Source of the DNA: Cycas panzhihuaensis | Lineage: Eukaryota > Cycadophyta | Assembly (NCBI GenBank): GCA_023213395.1 | Contig: CM041465.1 | Location: 9,982,001 to 10,046,000 of the forward strand | Direction: 5' to 3' | DNA length: 64,000 nucleotides | In this document: one piece after another, positions 21,505-33,700 of the stretch | Numbering within the stretch: the stretch's first letter is position 1 | Layout: every line of letters begins with the position of its first letter | Notes under the pieces: model-generated | What the model was told of the DNA's origin: nothing | What the model saw: the letters and a program-made list of their open reading frames with translations, nothing else | Databases searched by the model: none | Translations under genes and position numbers: made by a program

Positions 21505-23500
21505 GCTCGTGACTTAATTCTCTCCCAGTTGTGCCCTAATCACTTGCTTTAGGGTTTGGTTTGAGTACTTAAGCCATTTTTGACTCATTTTTGAGGATTT
21601 CTTTGGCTCACTTTTGGATTGCTCTTCAAGGAAACAACATTCTACTTTGCTCTTCCCTGCTGTTCTGCTGCTATCACTAGACCTGCATCCTCCCACAAAG
21701 GCCTGCCTCTCCTTTGGTGTGGCTAGGACATTCTCCCAGCTCCTCATACACCTTGGAGAGGGCCCCTTGGAGTGGTTCCAGTTGATCTTTGCCCAGGCAG
21801 TCCACAAGTGCTCCAAGTGCAGGTGTTTTCCTTCACATCTCTTTAGCAGGGTCTCAAACCTGCTGTACTTCAGATCTGGGTTGATTTCTCAGCCCCTCTT
21901 CACTACTCCTTGGCTGAGGCAAGTCTCTTGCCTCCCCCACTCAGGTATCTCTTGATTTACATCGTTTTCTTTGTGATATTAATGCTATATCTTGCCTGCT
22001 CCTTGCTTGTCCTTGTGAGTTTGTTCCTTTCCTTTTAGTGGGTTGTTTTGCCACTGCTTTTGTGCCTCTTGCCTGCGTTTGCTGCTCAAGGCAGCGGCGT
22101 TGAGGGTTGGCATAGGCTTTGGGAAGGAGCTGGGTGGATTCCGTACCACCTTCCACGCTCCCTAAGCGGCTCTAAGCCCTCCAAAGCCTCCCTCTCGCCC
22201 CGTGCTACCCTTGGCTTGCAAACAAGGGTTTGTAGGCCCTCTTTTGGCCGCCCAAACCAGTGCTATCACAAGTTGCAGCGCTGATTTGAGGACCTTTGTT
22301 CAGGTTTAGGCAACTTGCATAAGTCCCAACCACTAGTCTTTGCCTAACTCTCTTCCCGGCTGCCCGGCTTGCTCCTCATAGCATCCCGGTTCGCCGTAGG
22401 TTTTCTTGGGCCTCTCTTTGCCCCTTTGTTACCATTTTCCAACCCTTGCTCTTGGCCTTGGCCTCACTGCCTTGTGGCTCTTAGGGGGGAGGTTAGGGCA
22501 TCATTTGTGGGAGGTAGGCCACTCCGAGGCTTACCGATCATTTACTTTCGCTTTGGTTACTCTCTTTTATGCACTTTCATTGTTGGATTGGCACTAACAC
22601 ATGGGTATTTAGATTTACATTTATACTATTTAGGCATATATTGTTAGAATCTTATATTGCATGTTAGTGTCCTTCCTCCGGGAAGGGAGAGATTGCCATT
22701 GCTTATAGGTATTTGGGGAACGTGGAGGATATCGTCCATTAGTCCCGTTGCTGGTAAGCACCCTTGTATTCATTGTACTTTTGTACTTTCTTCATTTATT
22801 AGCTTTTGCTCCCTTCCTTTCTTTGGCATCGCATTTTATTTTCCGGGGAAGGTAAGGAAGCCCCCTTTCAATCCGCTGCATCATTTCGCATCTACGCGTC
22901 GCATGGAGTAGCTTGGTGCCCTTTCGGGAAGGCCTTCGTCACGCACGCCCTCGGTCCAGGTGCACGTCTTACTCTACCTCACTACTTTTTTTCCTTTTGG
23001 TTCCTTCTTAGTAATTAACACATTGAAGAGTAAAAGGGAAATTTGGTTTTGTATTTGGTTATATTTCGTTTGTTTCGTTACATGCATTTTTGCTACCTAT
23101 AGGAAAGGTCGTAGGAACTCCCCTTCTCTACCTTTCCTCTTCTCCTCTTAGTCGCACAAGTTCCTTGCCTCCCGCGTCACTTGTGTACCTGATTAGTTTG
23201 TTTAGGCACCCCTGGCCTATTCTCTTTGGATCTCCTCCTTCCCCTTCCGTCCATCCAAGGGTGGGAGGGTCCTGCCCCTAGGTCAACCCAGGTTTGTCCT
23301 ACACACCTTCACCCTTGTTTGAAGTGGTGGGGAATCACTCGATAGTAGCCATACTCCATTGTAGATCCCGAACTCACGCTCCGGCGCACGGGGCGCTCTA
23401 CGTGGTAACTATTTGCCTCATAGGTCCCACCTACAGTTGTATCACGACCCACTCTCACCACACCTATTAGTTAGGTAGCTATCCCGTAGACGTGCGTCGA

Positions 23501-23505
23501 GACAC
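23501..23505. repeat. Target-site duplication of element A, right copy (gacac)
   Basis: Exact partner of 9202-9206. The copia integrase frame resumes here as LLERERSMLSNAG. Confidence 0.95.
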
Positions 23506-25652
23506 TCTTGGAAAGAGAAAGAAGCATGCTAAGTAATGCAGGAGTGGAGTAGGGCTTATGGGCAGAAGCTGTTCAAATAGCTTGCTATATGGTAAACAGG
23601 TCACCATCACTTGCAATTGATTGTAAGATTCCTAAAGAGGTATGGACTAGATATCCATATGATTATTCAAATTTAAAAGTTTTTGGTTGTGATGCTTATG
23701 CCTGGACTGAAAAAAGTAAACAGTCAAAGTTATACCCAAAATACAAGAGATATATCTTTGTTGGTTATGGTGATAAGGATGGTGTGAAGGGATACATCTT
23801 GTGGGATCCTACTGCCCACAAAATCACCATTAATAGAGATGTCGTAATTGATGAATCTCCCATTGTAAAATCAAACAGTGGAGAAGTTGAAATAAAACAA
23901 GAGCATCAAGCTGAACATCAACAAGTCAAGTTTGAAATGTAACCATCTGTGGAATCAGAAGAGCATGAAGATCTTTCTGAAGATGAATTAGTAGTAGATA
24001 CATAGGAATATGTGGACACTCCTTTGCCAACAGTTAGAAGATCTACACGAGTTAGTCATCCACCTGACAGGTACAACCCTTCTATTTCTATTTCTTTGGT
24101 TTCTAATGATGGTGAGCCCACATATTATCAAGAATCAGTAGATGATATCCATGGTGAGAAGTGGATAAGGGCTATACAGGAAGAGATAGATGCTGTGAAG
24201 AAAAATAATTCATGGGACTTGGTAGAACTTCCACATGGCAGGAAGACTATTGGTTGTAGATGGGTTTTCAAAAGGAAAATAGATGTTGATGAAAAGGTTG
24301 ATAAATACAAGGCAAGATTGGTGGCTAAAGGTTTTGCACAGAAAGTAGGTATCGACTTTCATGAGATCTTTTCACCAGTTGTTAAACTTGTTTCAATTCG
24401 AGTGTTGTTAGCATTGGTAGCTTCTCTCGATTTGGAGTTGGAGCAGTTAGATGTAAAAATAACTTTTCTACATGGAGATTTAGATGAGGAGATCTATATG
24501 GATCAACCAGAAGGGCTTGTATAAGATGGCAGGAAAAGACTTATTTGCAGGCTTAGGAAATCATTATATAGCCTGAAGCAATCGCCCAGGTAGTGGTACA
24601 AGAAGTTTGATGCCTTCATGGAGAGCCAAAATTTCAAAAGAAATGAGTATGATCATTGTGTTTACTTTAAATTTATGGACAATGGCTTATTCATTAGCTT
24701 GGTATTATATGTTGATGACATGTTGGTTGTAAGCAAGAGCATGGAAGAAATCAATAAGCTAAAGGCTCAATTAGCTAGGACTTTTGATATGAAGGATCAA
24801 GGAGCTGTAAAATAAATCTTAGGCATGGAGATACACAGAGATAGAAAAAGTGGTAAGTTATGGTTATCACAGTAGAAATATATGGAGAAGGTGCTAATCA
24901 GGTTTGGGATGGAAAATGTGAAACCAATGAGTATCCCATTAGCTTCCCACTTCAAATTTTCTTCGAATATGAGTCCTAATAGTGAAGAAGAAAAGGATTA
25001 TATATCTCATGTGCCTTATGCTAGTGTAGTAGGAAGTTTGATGTATGCCATGGTATGTACAAGACTTGATATTTCACATGAAGTTGGTGTAGTTAGCAGA
25101 TTTATGGCAAATCCAAGAAAGGAACATTGGGCTACAGTGAAATGGGTGCTTCGGTATTTGAGAGGCACGAGTGACTACTACATCACCATTGGAGGTACAG
25201 GTAATCAGGTTTATGGATATGTCAATTCAAACTTTACCAGAGATTTAGATAAAAGAAGGTCTACTTCAGGTTATATTTTTACTCTTGCAAATGGTCCAGT
25301 TAGTTGAATGTCCAAATTACAGAGCAGAATTGCACTGTCAACCATGGAGGTTGAATATGTTGCTACAACACATGATTATAAAGAAGCAATCTGGTTACAG
25401 GGTCTATTGGTTAAGCTTGGAAGGAGACAGGAAAATGTAAAGGTATTTTGGGACAGTCAAAGTGCCATTTATGTAGCCTATCACAGTAGAATAAAGCATA
25501 TTGCTCTTAAGTACCATTTTGTTAGATAGGTTATGGAAGCAGGTGGAGTGGCACTTGAGAAGATTTATACCAATCAGAATTCTGCTAATATATTCACAAA
25601 ACCAGTACCATTAGAGAAGTTCAAATGGTGTTTGACTTTTCTTGGCTTATAG
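23506..25652 (+). pseudogene. Element K C-terminal integrase, reverse transcriptase and RNase H
   Basis: It continues the frame broken at 9206. The integrase tail (MVNRSPSLAIDCKIPKEVW, YPKYKRYIFVGYGDKDGVKG) is followed by a linker. The copia RT runs from ~24150 (WDLVELPHGRKTIGCRWVFK, QLDVKITFLHGDLDEEIYM, SLYSLKQSPR) to the polymerase motif LYVDDMLVVSK near 24705. RNase H follows (RRSTSGYIFTLANGPVS, STMEVEYVATTH, HIALKYHFVR, NIFTKPVPLEKF) and ends LGL at 25650. RT would copy element RNA into DNA and RNase H remove the RNA. Stops fall mostly at sites where relatives have Gln or Trp (SPR*WYKKF, VK*ILGM, LSQ*KYM, PVS*MSKL). In RNase H the Asp of the GYVDS motif is Asn. Inactive. Confidence 0.93.
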
Positions 25653-25697
25653 AAAAGATGATGAAGGGTCCAGGAAAGGTAGGTAGTAATTGTTGTC

Positions 25698-25707
25698 AAG
25701 GTGGAGA
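25698..25707 (+). other. Element K polypurine tract
   Basis: aaggtggaga immediately before the tgttgg start of the 3' LTR, the usual plus-strand primer site. Confidence 0.85.
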
Positions 25708-25708
25708 T

Positions 25709-26338
25709 TGTTGGATATTGTGATAACAATTATGGGGCTAAAATTTTGGCATGTTTTTTCCATGGTTTTCCCCCCTAATCTTTCTCAGGGGGTTTTAAGG
25801 AGGCGGGAGCCCCCCTTGGCCGGGGGATGACAGCCCCCGCTAGGTGGGGGTTTAGGGGTGATAGCTCCAGACCTAAAAAATTAGCCATGTAAAGCATAGT
25901 AAAATGTAAAGAGAATTAGGTTCGTTCGATAAAAATACCCTAGATTCTATGGTTGAGATTTATGCCCTAGATGTCCCTCTCATGTAGCCTGTTTTAGGGC
26001 TTTTCTTATTATGTTGTATGTAATGTAATATACTGTGAGGAGGGCGGCGGCTGGTTGTTGTTCGTGAGAGTACTCTATAACTGAGATGTACTGTTTCTCC
26101 ATTCTACAGCAATAAAGATTGATACCTTTCCTATGTGGATGTTTCCCTAGCACACTGCTAGGGTTTTACCACCTTATATCGGGTGCATATGTGATGTTTG
26201 GCTTTCACTTTCATGTTATTATATAATCTCTGATTTTAGAACTTGCATATAATTTTAAGTTTCAATTTCTATAACTAGTTATAAAAATGCAATAGATCTT
26301 GGTGGCGGTTAAAGGGTTGGGATCTTGTATTCTCAACA
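25709..26338 (+). repeat. Element K 3' LTR
   Basis: Matches 6734-7377 along its length and ends tctcaaca. The G/C-run cluster (about 25772-25870) is shorter than in the 5' copy. A polyadenylation signal aataaa lies at 26111-26116. Confidence 0.93.
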
Positions 26339-27521
26339 ATATATAGGAAGAAGAAAGATAGTTATCAAGGCTATCCACTTTATGTTCGTGCTTAAAAGAA
26401 CTACCACAACTCTTTACACTAATTGTTTCCAAAGAGGTAAGCTTGAAAGTTCATTTTATTATTTTTTCTTTCAATTTGGCAATTTCAACTTTTCTCTTTT
26501 TTCATCTTAAAGACTTTTAGCAAACAAAAATGCTACCAAAATTCTCTTAGGAGCAGGTAAGTATTAGCTCTGTCTCCTCTCCATTACACCAAGGGCTCAT
26601 GCTCCATTAGGAGGAAGCTATCACTACTTCAATATACTTTTGTCCAAGTATGTATCATTCCTTTAGTTTATTATTTTTTATTATTATATTTCAAGGAAAA
26701 GAAAGAGAAGAAAAGGAAAAAAAAGCAAAAAAAATATTTTTATTTCCCTACTACTTCCCTTTCTTTGCACTTAAAACAAAACAAAAAAAAAAAGTAGAAA
26801 AGAAAGGAAAAAGGGAAAAATAGAAAGAAAAGAGAAAGTAGTGTTTTAGCTTATTTGTTTCTATCTTTCCATTCCCTAATTTCTCCTTTTTATTATCTTC
26901 AAAGAAAAAAGAAATAAGGAAAGAAAGTAAAAAGAAAAAAAAAAGGGAATAGGAAGAAGCTTGTATCTATTCTACCTCTATTCTTCTAAACACATTAACA
27001 AAAAAAAAAAAAAAACAAGAAAGAAAGGAAAAGAAAAATGAATAGTTACATTCCCTTCTTTTCTTATTTATTTACATGTACAATGCATAGCTAGGGTAGG
27101 TTATTAAATTACCCATTTGTTATTCTATTTCAAACCCACAACATGAGGAGGGACCATGTCATCGCGAGTCCTAAATCTACAAGGGTAGATTACAACTCAA
27201 CTAGATCTAAGCTAGGTGCTTTCATTTGAAGCAAAAGAGCATGTAGTTGCATTTTAGAAATACATTATGTCTCCAATTTATCCATAGGCTCATTTGATAC
27301 CTAAAGCTACATATTTCCTTCAATTCACATGCGTACATGCTCATATGCCCTTAGTCTCTTAGGTAGAAAATAGTGATTTCCTCTTGTAAGCATGCCTATG
27401 TAGCACTCAGGCACCCTACATTGATGTCTTAGGATACATTGCATCCATGTAAATCTTATGCCTTCAGTTTACCATCATTTAGGTATGATCATCCTCAACC
27501 ACCACTGTTAGTATTTTTTCA
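26339..27521 (+). repeat. Element B 5' LTR, right part
   Basis: Continues B's LTR after copia K. It contains long A/G-rich tracts (26690-27030) and ends ttttttca at 27521, directly before a PBS-like sequence. Alignment with the C LTR (42500-44391) is weak but runs in the same order. No coding frame. Confidence 0.65.
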
Positions 27522-27541
27522 TTAGTGACCATACTAAGGAC
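27522..27541 (+). other. Element B primer-binding site (decayed)
   Basis: agtgaccatactaagg sits in the same place as tggcgaccatactgggg of A; the differences are mostly G to A. Confidence 0.6.
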
Positions 27542-27689
27542 TTGTTAGTAGGAAGCCCTTTGATCATTCTAGGTATTCCTCACATAACCTCTTTATATCT
27601 AGAGTTTGTTAGGGGGTTAGAGAGTAATCCATGCATATCTAACCCCTATCCCTTTTCATGCTTCTAAGTAGCTTCGACCATACTATGGA

Positions 27690-29931
27690 TGTGATATTTT
27701 TTTCATTGTCTATGTAGCTTGCCTCCCTTAGTAGTAAAACCACCTTATTCCCCCATTGAATCTACTGACCAAGAGTTAGCAATAGAGGGGTATCCATTGG
27801 AGTGGTCTTCTATTTTATATGCCCCTAATTGGCCCCATAACAAGGCCCCTTACCCATATGAGAATCTCACCCATATAGGTGGGGACTCATCGTACTATGT
27901 TATTGAGTAATTATAGGTCTATCAAGACTCTTTGGCCTCCCATGTGTATGTCATAGGAGCAACTCAACCTGTTGATCTTGCTTAATATTCTGAGCAAGCT
28001 CTTGCCCCTTTCCCTATCCATTTTGGTCACCAAGGAGAGCATCCCTCTTCTAAAGACCCTACTAATATTCAACTCGAGGATGTTATAAAGCCCTTACCAG
28101 AGTATTTTGAGGTAGCATCTAGTCAACCCCCCTGGGGTGGCTATGTTGGCTTCTCTTTACTTTAACTTTAACTTTTATTGTAATCCCAACCCCCATCCCC
28201 TCGAATATCATCATTTCCCCTCTCCAAGAGGGTACATGTGAACTAATGGTCATAGGTGTCCCTTCAAATGAGGGATCATCATAAGGTGTACAAATTCCCC
28301 CTACTAGGACAAGTGCACCTCCTCTCTAAATAATAATCCCTAAGCCCGTTGTAACACCCATCCTAACTCATTCTTCCACCATACCTCTATGCCCTCACTA
28401 TTTAAGGCAAGGAAGCTTAGTCCCTACTTGTTCATATATGTTCTCAGTAAATTTATCTTTATATGTCACTTAGGGTATAGATCATAACCTTGGGAGAATA
28501 AGGGTTCAAACCCCCTTCCTACCTATAGGGTAGACTCCCTCCACCCCTATGGGTTGCTCCACCTATTAGAGGACACTTTAGGTAAAATTTTCTACCCCAT
28601 CTTGCATCTCAAAATCCTTACTCTATGTTACAAGTGGGCCCTTCCCAAGGGGGACTTACACCCCCTCACAATTTGCCATATTATACCCTTATTCCTCCAA
28701 GGGAATAAGCCCATATCCCACCCACTTATGTGATATACCCTTGACGTGGATCGAGGCCCCCTTGCCTACCTTCCTCTATGACACACCCTTAATCAAGGTT
28801 CACTTCACCCTACTAATTAGGAGGATCCCCGTATGCCCCTTCTCTTATGTCCTTTATTAGAAAGGGCATACCTCCTATACATCTCCTTCCTACCTGCCAT
28901 ATGCTGAAGGCAAATACCCTTATTCCTCACCTACTTATTCTCCAACTAATCCACTAGCCTAAACAAGGGTCTGCCCCTTTGTTGATTATCGATCAACCAC
29001 TTTATTTGCAGAGGAATTACAAACAAACCTCCATCTCCATCTACTTAGAGTGCCTAAATTTAATGGTGCTTTATCCCAAGACCCTGTAGAGCATGTCAGG
29101 GCATTTGCCATGGCATGTATAGATTATTGGGTATATGACCATATTCTCATGAAACTATTCCTTGGTCACTTCAAGGGGATGTACTAAAATGGTTTTACCA
29201 TCTCCTTGCTTATTTAATATCCACATTTTAATAATTAGTTAATGCTTTCATCAAATACTTTGATGTGGATCATCCTTTTTAAAGTGGGATTAAGGCCTTA
29301 TTTTCATTCAACCAAGGTCATGAGGAATTGAATAGTGACTTTATCCAATGGTTCCATGACCTCCTCTACTCTTCTAAGGCTATGTTGTTGAAAGAGTTAA
29401 ATAGGGACATCTTTATAATGCCTTACATCCCAAAATATATGTGGACGTCCTTAAAATAGGGGAGACCACTTGTGAATCTACCATCACCTTGTGCCTAACA
29501 TTAGAATCAATTGAGATCCAAGCTAGTCTTAAAAGGATTTCCAAATATACATAACATTGCAAGGTACCACCTTTCTTGCATGATCTAAAGGGAGCCCAAC
29601 AACCCTTTAGGCCCTTTGTTAGTATAACCAACAATACATTAGACCCACTCACTTCTATTATTCACTCTTTTGAGTGGATGATAAGGGACTTAAAGCTCTA
29701 ATTAGCTCAACCTATGGTTGAGACACCTACTTCTCAACAAGGATATTGATAGGTTCATCAAACTACCCAAATCCTATCATCCAAGAATGAAGACACCCAA
29801 TCTTCTAAAGGGAAGATGATAAGACCTCCTCCAAGAAAAAAATGGTGATCGGCCCATAGTGAGTACATGCATGATAATTCAAGGTGTTGGACCTAACACC
29901 CTAAACTCGTACTATATTATGACCCCTGAAG
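27690..29931 (+). pseudogene. Element B gag with N-terminal extension
   Basis: The extension is recognisable near 27719 (LPPLVVKPPYSPIESTDQEL, then AIEGYPLEW), parallel to A and C. The Gag core appears at about 28970-29160 (VPKFNGALSQDPVEHVRAF, MACIDYWVYDHILMKLF) and then decays across frames to GQGHEELNSDF-like pieces near 29320. Many stops and frameshifts. The C-terminal part is interrupted at 29932 by copia F and continues at 36517. Confidence 0.75.
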
Positions 29932-29936
29932 GAATG

Positions 29937-30231
29937 ATGGATCTAGGGAATAAATTACTCACATGCACACAATGACAATGGAGAATGAAAAAGAGATGAA
30001 ACAAGATATGAGAGCAAATCTTGGAGGTGAGAATGAATAATAACTCCCTCCTTGAGATTTTTTCTTTTATTATTGAGGGTAAGTATTAGGGTTAGGATTT
30101 TTTTGCCTAATGACATAAAGTACATCTAAATGTACATAAAGTATATTTCACTAAGAGACTAATGCTAACAATATATCCTAAGGTCACTTAATTAATCTAC
30201 ATAAATGACCTTGATACATTAACCTCTTTCA
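29937..30231 (-). repeat. Element F 3' LTR
   Basis: Matches 36199-36511. On the minus strand it is preceded by a polypurine tract, aaggagggga (30233-30242). Confidence 0.88.
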
Positions 30232-30719
30232 ATCCCCTCCTTAATGGTAGAAGGTCATTTTGAGAAAATCTATTCTATGAGGTCTTTATTTGAGTCTCAT
30301 TATTATATTAGAATTTTAAATAACACTTTTGTGGGAAAACCCTCATGGAGAATAAAAGCCCACAAACGTTTTAAGATTTATAACCACTTTTATAAATCAA
30401 AATGACTAAGGTGGCTCTTTGATACAGCTTAATAGCTAAGCAGCTTAAATATATAGCTTAATCTACTGAGTCTCCATATACTATTTAGTCATCCTCTATG
30501 TCATTTCAGGTTTTCACAAGTTCTAATTTTCTAAAACTAGTATAACCCTTATCCTTCCATGCCCACATGGGGTTTTCACAAATAATATAGAGCAAAGACT
30601 TACTCTTATTCTTCTGCACCCATAAGGGGTTTTCACAAAAGGAATATAGTATAATGATCATATTTCCATCTTCTTTAATCGGTTAAAGATTGAGGCCTTA
30701 AGGCTAAGCTACTTTCAAA

Positions 30720-33700
30720 ACTATTCAAACTTCACCTTTTGCAGTGGTTTAGTGAAGATATTAGCCACTTGATTTGCTATGGGGCAGTATTCTAGTTAAA
30801 GTGTACCATCATGAATAAGTTCTCTAATCCTATGGACTTTCATACTTATGTGTTTTATACGATGGTAAAATATATAATTTTTTGCCATGTGGATTGCTAA
30901 TTGATTATGCACACGAAGGCCAATAGGACTTGTTTGGGTGATATTTAATGTTTCCAATAATTTTCTAAGTCATATCACCTCCTTACTAGTCTTACAAGTA
31001 ATAATGTATTCAACTTTGGCAGTTGAATTAGTAACCTTCTTCTACCATCTAGATCTCTATGATATTGGTGATGTTCCAAGAAATATTACATACCCAGATG
31101 TAGATATTCTTGTATCTTTATCTCCTGTAAGGTCTAAGTTTATATATGTAAAAATCTTATATTCATTATTAGGTTTATACAATAGACTAAATTTACTAGT
31201 TGTCTTTAGGTCTTTTAACACTCGAACTACAACCTACTAGTGATTCTACTAGGGATTTATCATGAATCATACAAGAATACCGATAGAGTGTGTAAAATTT
31301 GGCCTTATATTAGTAATGTAGATGAGACTTCCTACAAGTTTCCTATAGAGTGTTGTATCTGCCTCCCTAGTATCTCCATTAGTTAAGAGTTTAGTATTAA
31401 GGTCCATAAGTAAAGCCACTAGTCAAGCATTTTCTAACTGAAACTTAGTTAGAAGATCATTGATGTATCTTTCTTGGGAGAGAAAAAGTTTTCTATTCTT
31501 TTGTGTTACTTTAATTCTCAAGTAATATTTCATCAAACTGAGGTTAGATAACCCAAACATTTTACTAAGGACCTTTTTTAGCTAGCTTATTACCTATTCA
31601 CTATTACCCATTACTAGCATGTCATCCACAAAGATTATGAGATAAACAACTTTGTCCTTTTAGCAGTTGATAAATAATGTTGCATCAATATCTTGGTAGT
31701 CACAAATCTTATATCCAAGTTGTCTCATTCTTTTGGACAACTTGGCAAACCAAGTACAAGGGGCTTGTTTAAGCCCATACAAGGACTTTTTGAGGCTACA
31801 AACCTTATGCTCTTGAACTTCGATCTCATATCCTTCTGGCTAAGCCATATAAATTTCTTCTTCAAGATCTCCATTGAGAAATGTAGTCTTAATATCAAGC
31901 TGGTGGACTTTCTAACCCTGTTGAGCAGCCAAGGCCACAAGAGTTCTAAATGTAGGCCACTTGGTTGTAGGTGCAAAGACTTCAATGTAGTCAATGCCTT
32001 CCCTTTGTATGAATCCTTTAGCTACCAACCATGCCTTATATTTTTCAAGGGTACCATATGATCTATATTTGTTTCTGAACACCCATTTATTTTGAATTAC
32101 CTTTCTACCAAGTGGTAGATCAATGAGCTTCTATGTACCATTTTTTATGAGATATCGGTATTCTTCATTCATTGAATTTCTCTAGACTGTATGTTTGATA
32201 GCTTCTTGGTATGAGAGGGGATCTTCATTAAGAGTAAGATGTAGATCTGTCAATTCAAGCTTAGTATATAATGATTCTTGTATCATTACTCTAAGGGCAC
32301 TTTGAGTGCCAATTTTGCTCATCTCATCTGGTCATATGTCCTTATTAAGCTGACAAGTGTCATGAGATCCTCGAGTTGGGAATTAGGTCTTTATTTCCTC
32401 AACTTTTTGGTTCTCATCTTGTTCATTAAAATGATCATTTTGTGAGGAGGATGTTGATGTACCTAAGAAAGATGGTCCTTCTACTACTATTTTACCTTTG
32501 TCAACTGAAGGTAGAGAGGATAATTCTTCTATAATGCCTTTTCTTTTATCAACTTTACTATCTTCAAAGGATGGTACTAGATGTGCATTCATTGGTTTAG
32601 AGTCATAACATATATCCTCCAAGCCTCTATTGTTAGCTTCCAATATTTAGAGTAATTTATGTTTGCGCCCCCCCCCCCTTAAATTTTAGAATATGCACAT
32701 CATACTTGATAATATTATTATAACAGTGTGAGGGTATTTTGGAGTCCAGTCTAAGTAACCGATCCTTTGTCTCTGCAAAAATGACATCTCTAGTAATGAT
32801 GATTTTTCGTTGTGAAGATATAAAGACCTTACACCCTTTCTTATCCATAGGGTGTCCAACAAAGATGCCTTTAAGTGTCCTTAGCTAGAGTTTATTTTGA
32901 TCTGCATCCAGAATGTGGGTATATTATGTAGAGCCAAAAATTTTGAAGTAGTAAATAATGGGGGCTTGTCCTTACCACTTTTTATTAGGTGATTATCCTT
33001 TCTTTGATGGGCTAATAACATTGATATAATAAACAATTATCTAAATGGCTTTATCCCATAGGTAAGCTAATACATTTTTTCATACAACATAGCTTGAGTC
33101 CTATTCATGTGCTTGGCAACTCCATTTTATTGTGGGGTACCTGCTATTATTGTTTGATATTTGATGCCATTGTCTTAAAGGTAACTTTCAAACTCATGTG
33201 AGGTATATTCACCACCATTATCAATTTGAAGACATTTGAGTTGATAATCTAACTCTTTTTCAATGTAGCATTTGAATTTTTTGAATATATAAAAGGCTTC
33301 ATCTTTCTTGTGTAGAAAAGCTACCTATACTCTTCTAGTAAAATCATCAATAAAAGAGATATAATATAACTTACCCTTTAGTGAAGGAATAGGTATTAGT
33401 CTATACATATTAGAGTATACCAATTGTAATAAATGGCTTAATTTCCACTGACTTTTGGAAAAGAATTATCGATGTGATTTGGCAATGATACAAGGTTCAC
33501 ATTTGAAGGGCTTGAAGGAGAACTTTAGAAGATTTAGAAGAGTGTTACAAAGATCTCTAAGTCTATTGATGTGAATATAGCCCATGTGAGTATGCCAATG
33601 AGCTTTTAGTAACAACGTTGGGTGGGTTAAGATAGAGTTAAATATAAATTATTCATCGGCACAAGGGCTTTGGGCATAATAGGCTTTAGAAGATGGAGAG

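Larger units (their letters stand above)
9207..23500 (+). mobile_element. Element A: youngest Ty3/gypsy (Tat/Ogre-like) element, internally deleted
   Basis: LTRs of ~2.57 kb (9207-11772, 20929-23500) flank a 9.2-kb interior and have the exact duplication gacac on both sides. By eye the LTRs differ at roughly 2-5% of sites, nearly all transitions, apart from one patch. The interior reads gag with N-terminal extension, protease, linker, a truncated RT fused to the end of integrase, then on the minus strand an antisense gene with PMD motifs, then palindromes and a sense-strand archaeal-type RNase H frame. It is visibly richer in G+C than its surroundings, as expected for the most recent arrival. 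It sits in K, which sits in B. About 2.2 kb of pol is missing compared with B. Confidence 0.95.
20929..23500 (+). repeat. Element A 3' LTR
   Basis: It starts tgtttcctggcttcc and ends cgtgcgtcga (last two bases mutated from ca), followed by the target duplication gacac. It contains a G-box (cacgtg, 21499-21504), damaged in the 5' LTR. Just before it is a small hairpin, tttcaca/tgtgaaa (21476-21494). Confidence 0.95.
6734..26338 (+). mobile_element. Element K: Ty1/copia (TNT1/Tork-like), interrupted by element A
   Basis: Two LTRs of ~640 bp in direct orientation (6734-7377 and 25709-26338) flank a copia gag-protease-integrase-RT-RNase H region. The element has a tRNA-Met PBS after the 5' LTR and a polypurine tract before the 3' LTR. 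Flanking bases atatg (6729-6733) and atata (26339-26343) are a target duplication with one transition. Without the 14.3-kb insertion of A plus its target duplication it is ~5.3 kb, a normal copia size. It lies in the 5' LTR of B. The LTRs look about 90% identical by eye. Domain order PR-IN-RT-RH and wording such as DWLLDSGASHHMCPH and VWVYFLKRKS point to the Tork/TNT1 group, by recognition only. Confidence 0.93.

Noticed and set aside
7449-25652. Repeat-induced point mutation as cause of the stops
   Set aside because: RIP is a fungal process; the context (often CAG/CTG and CG) fits plant methylation decay better.
30938-32061. Plus-strand frames of 100 and 122 codons
   Set aside because: Antisense to the RT/RNase H of copia F.
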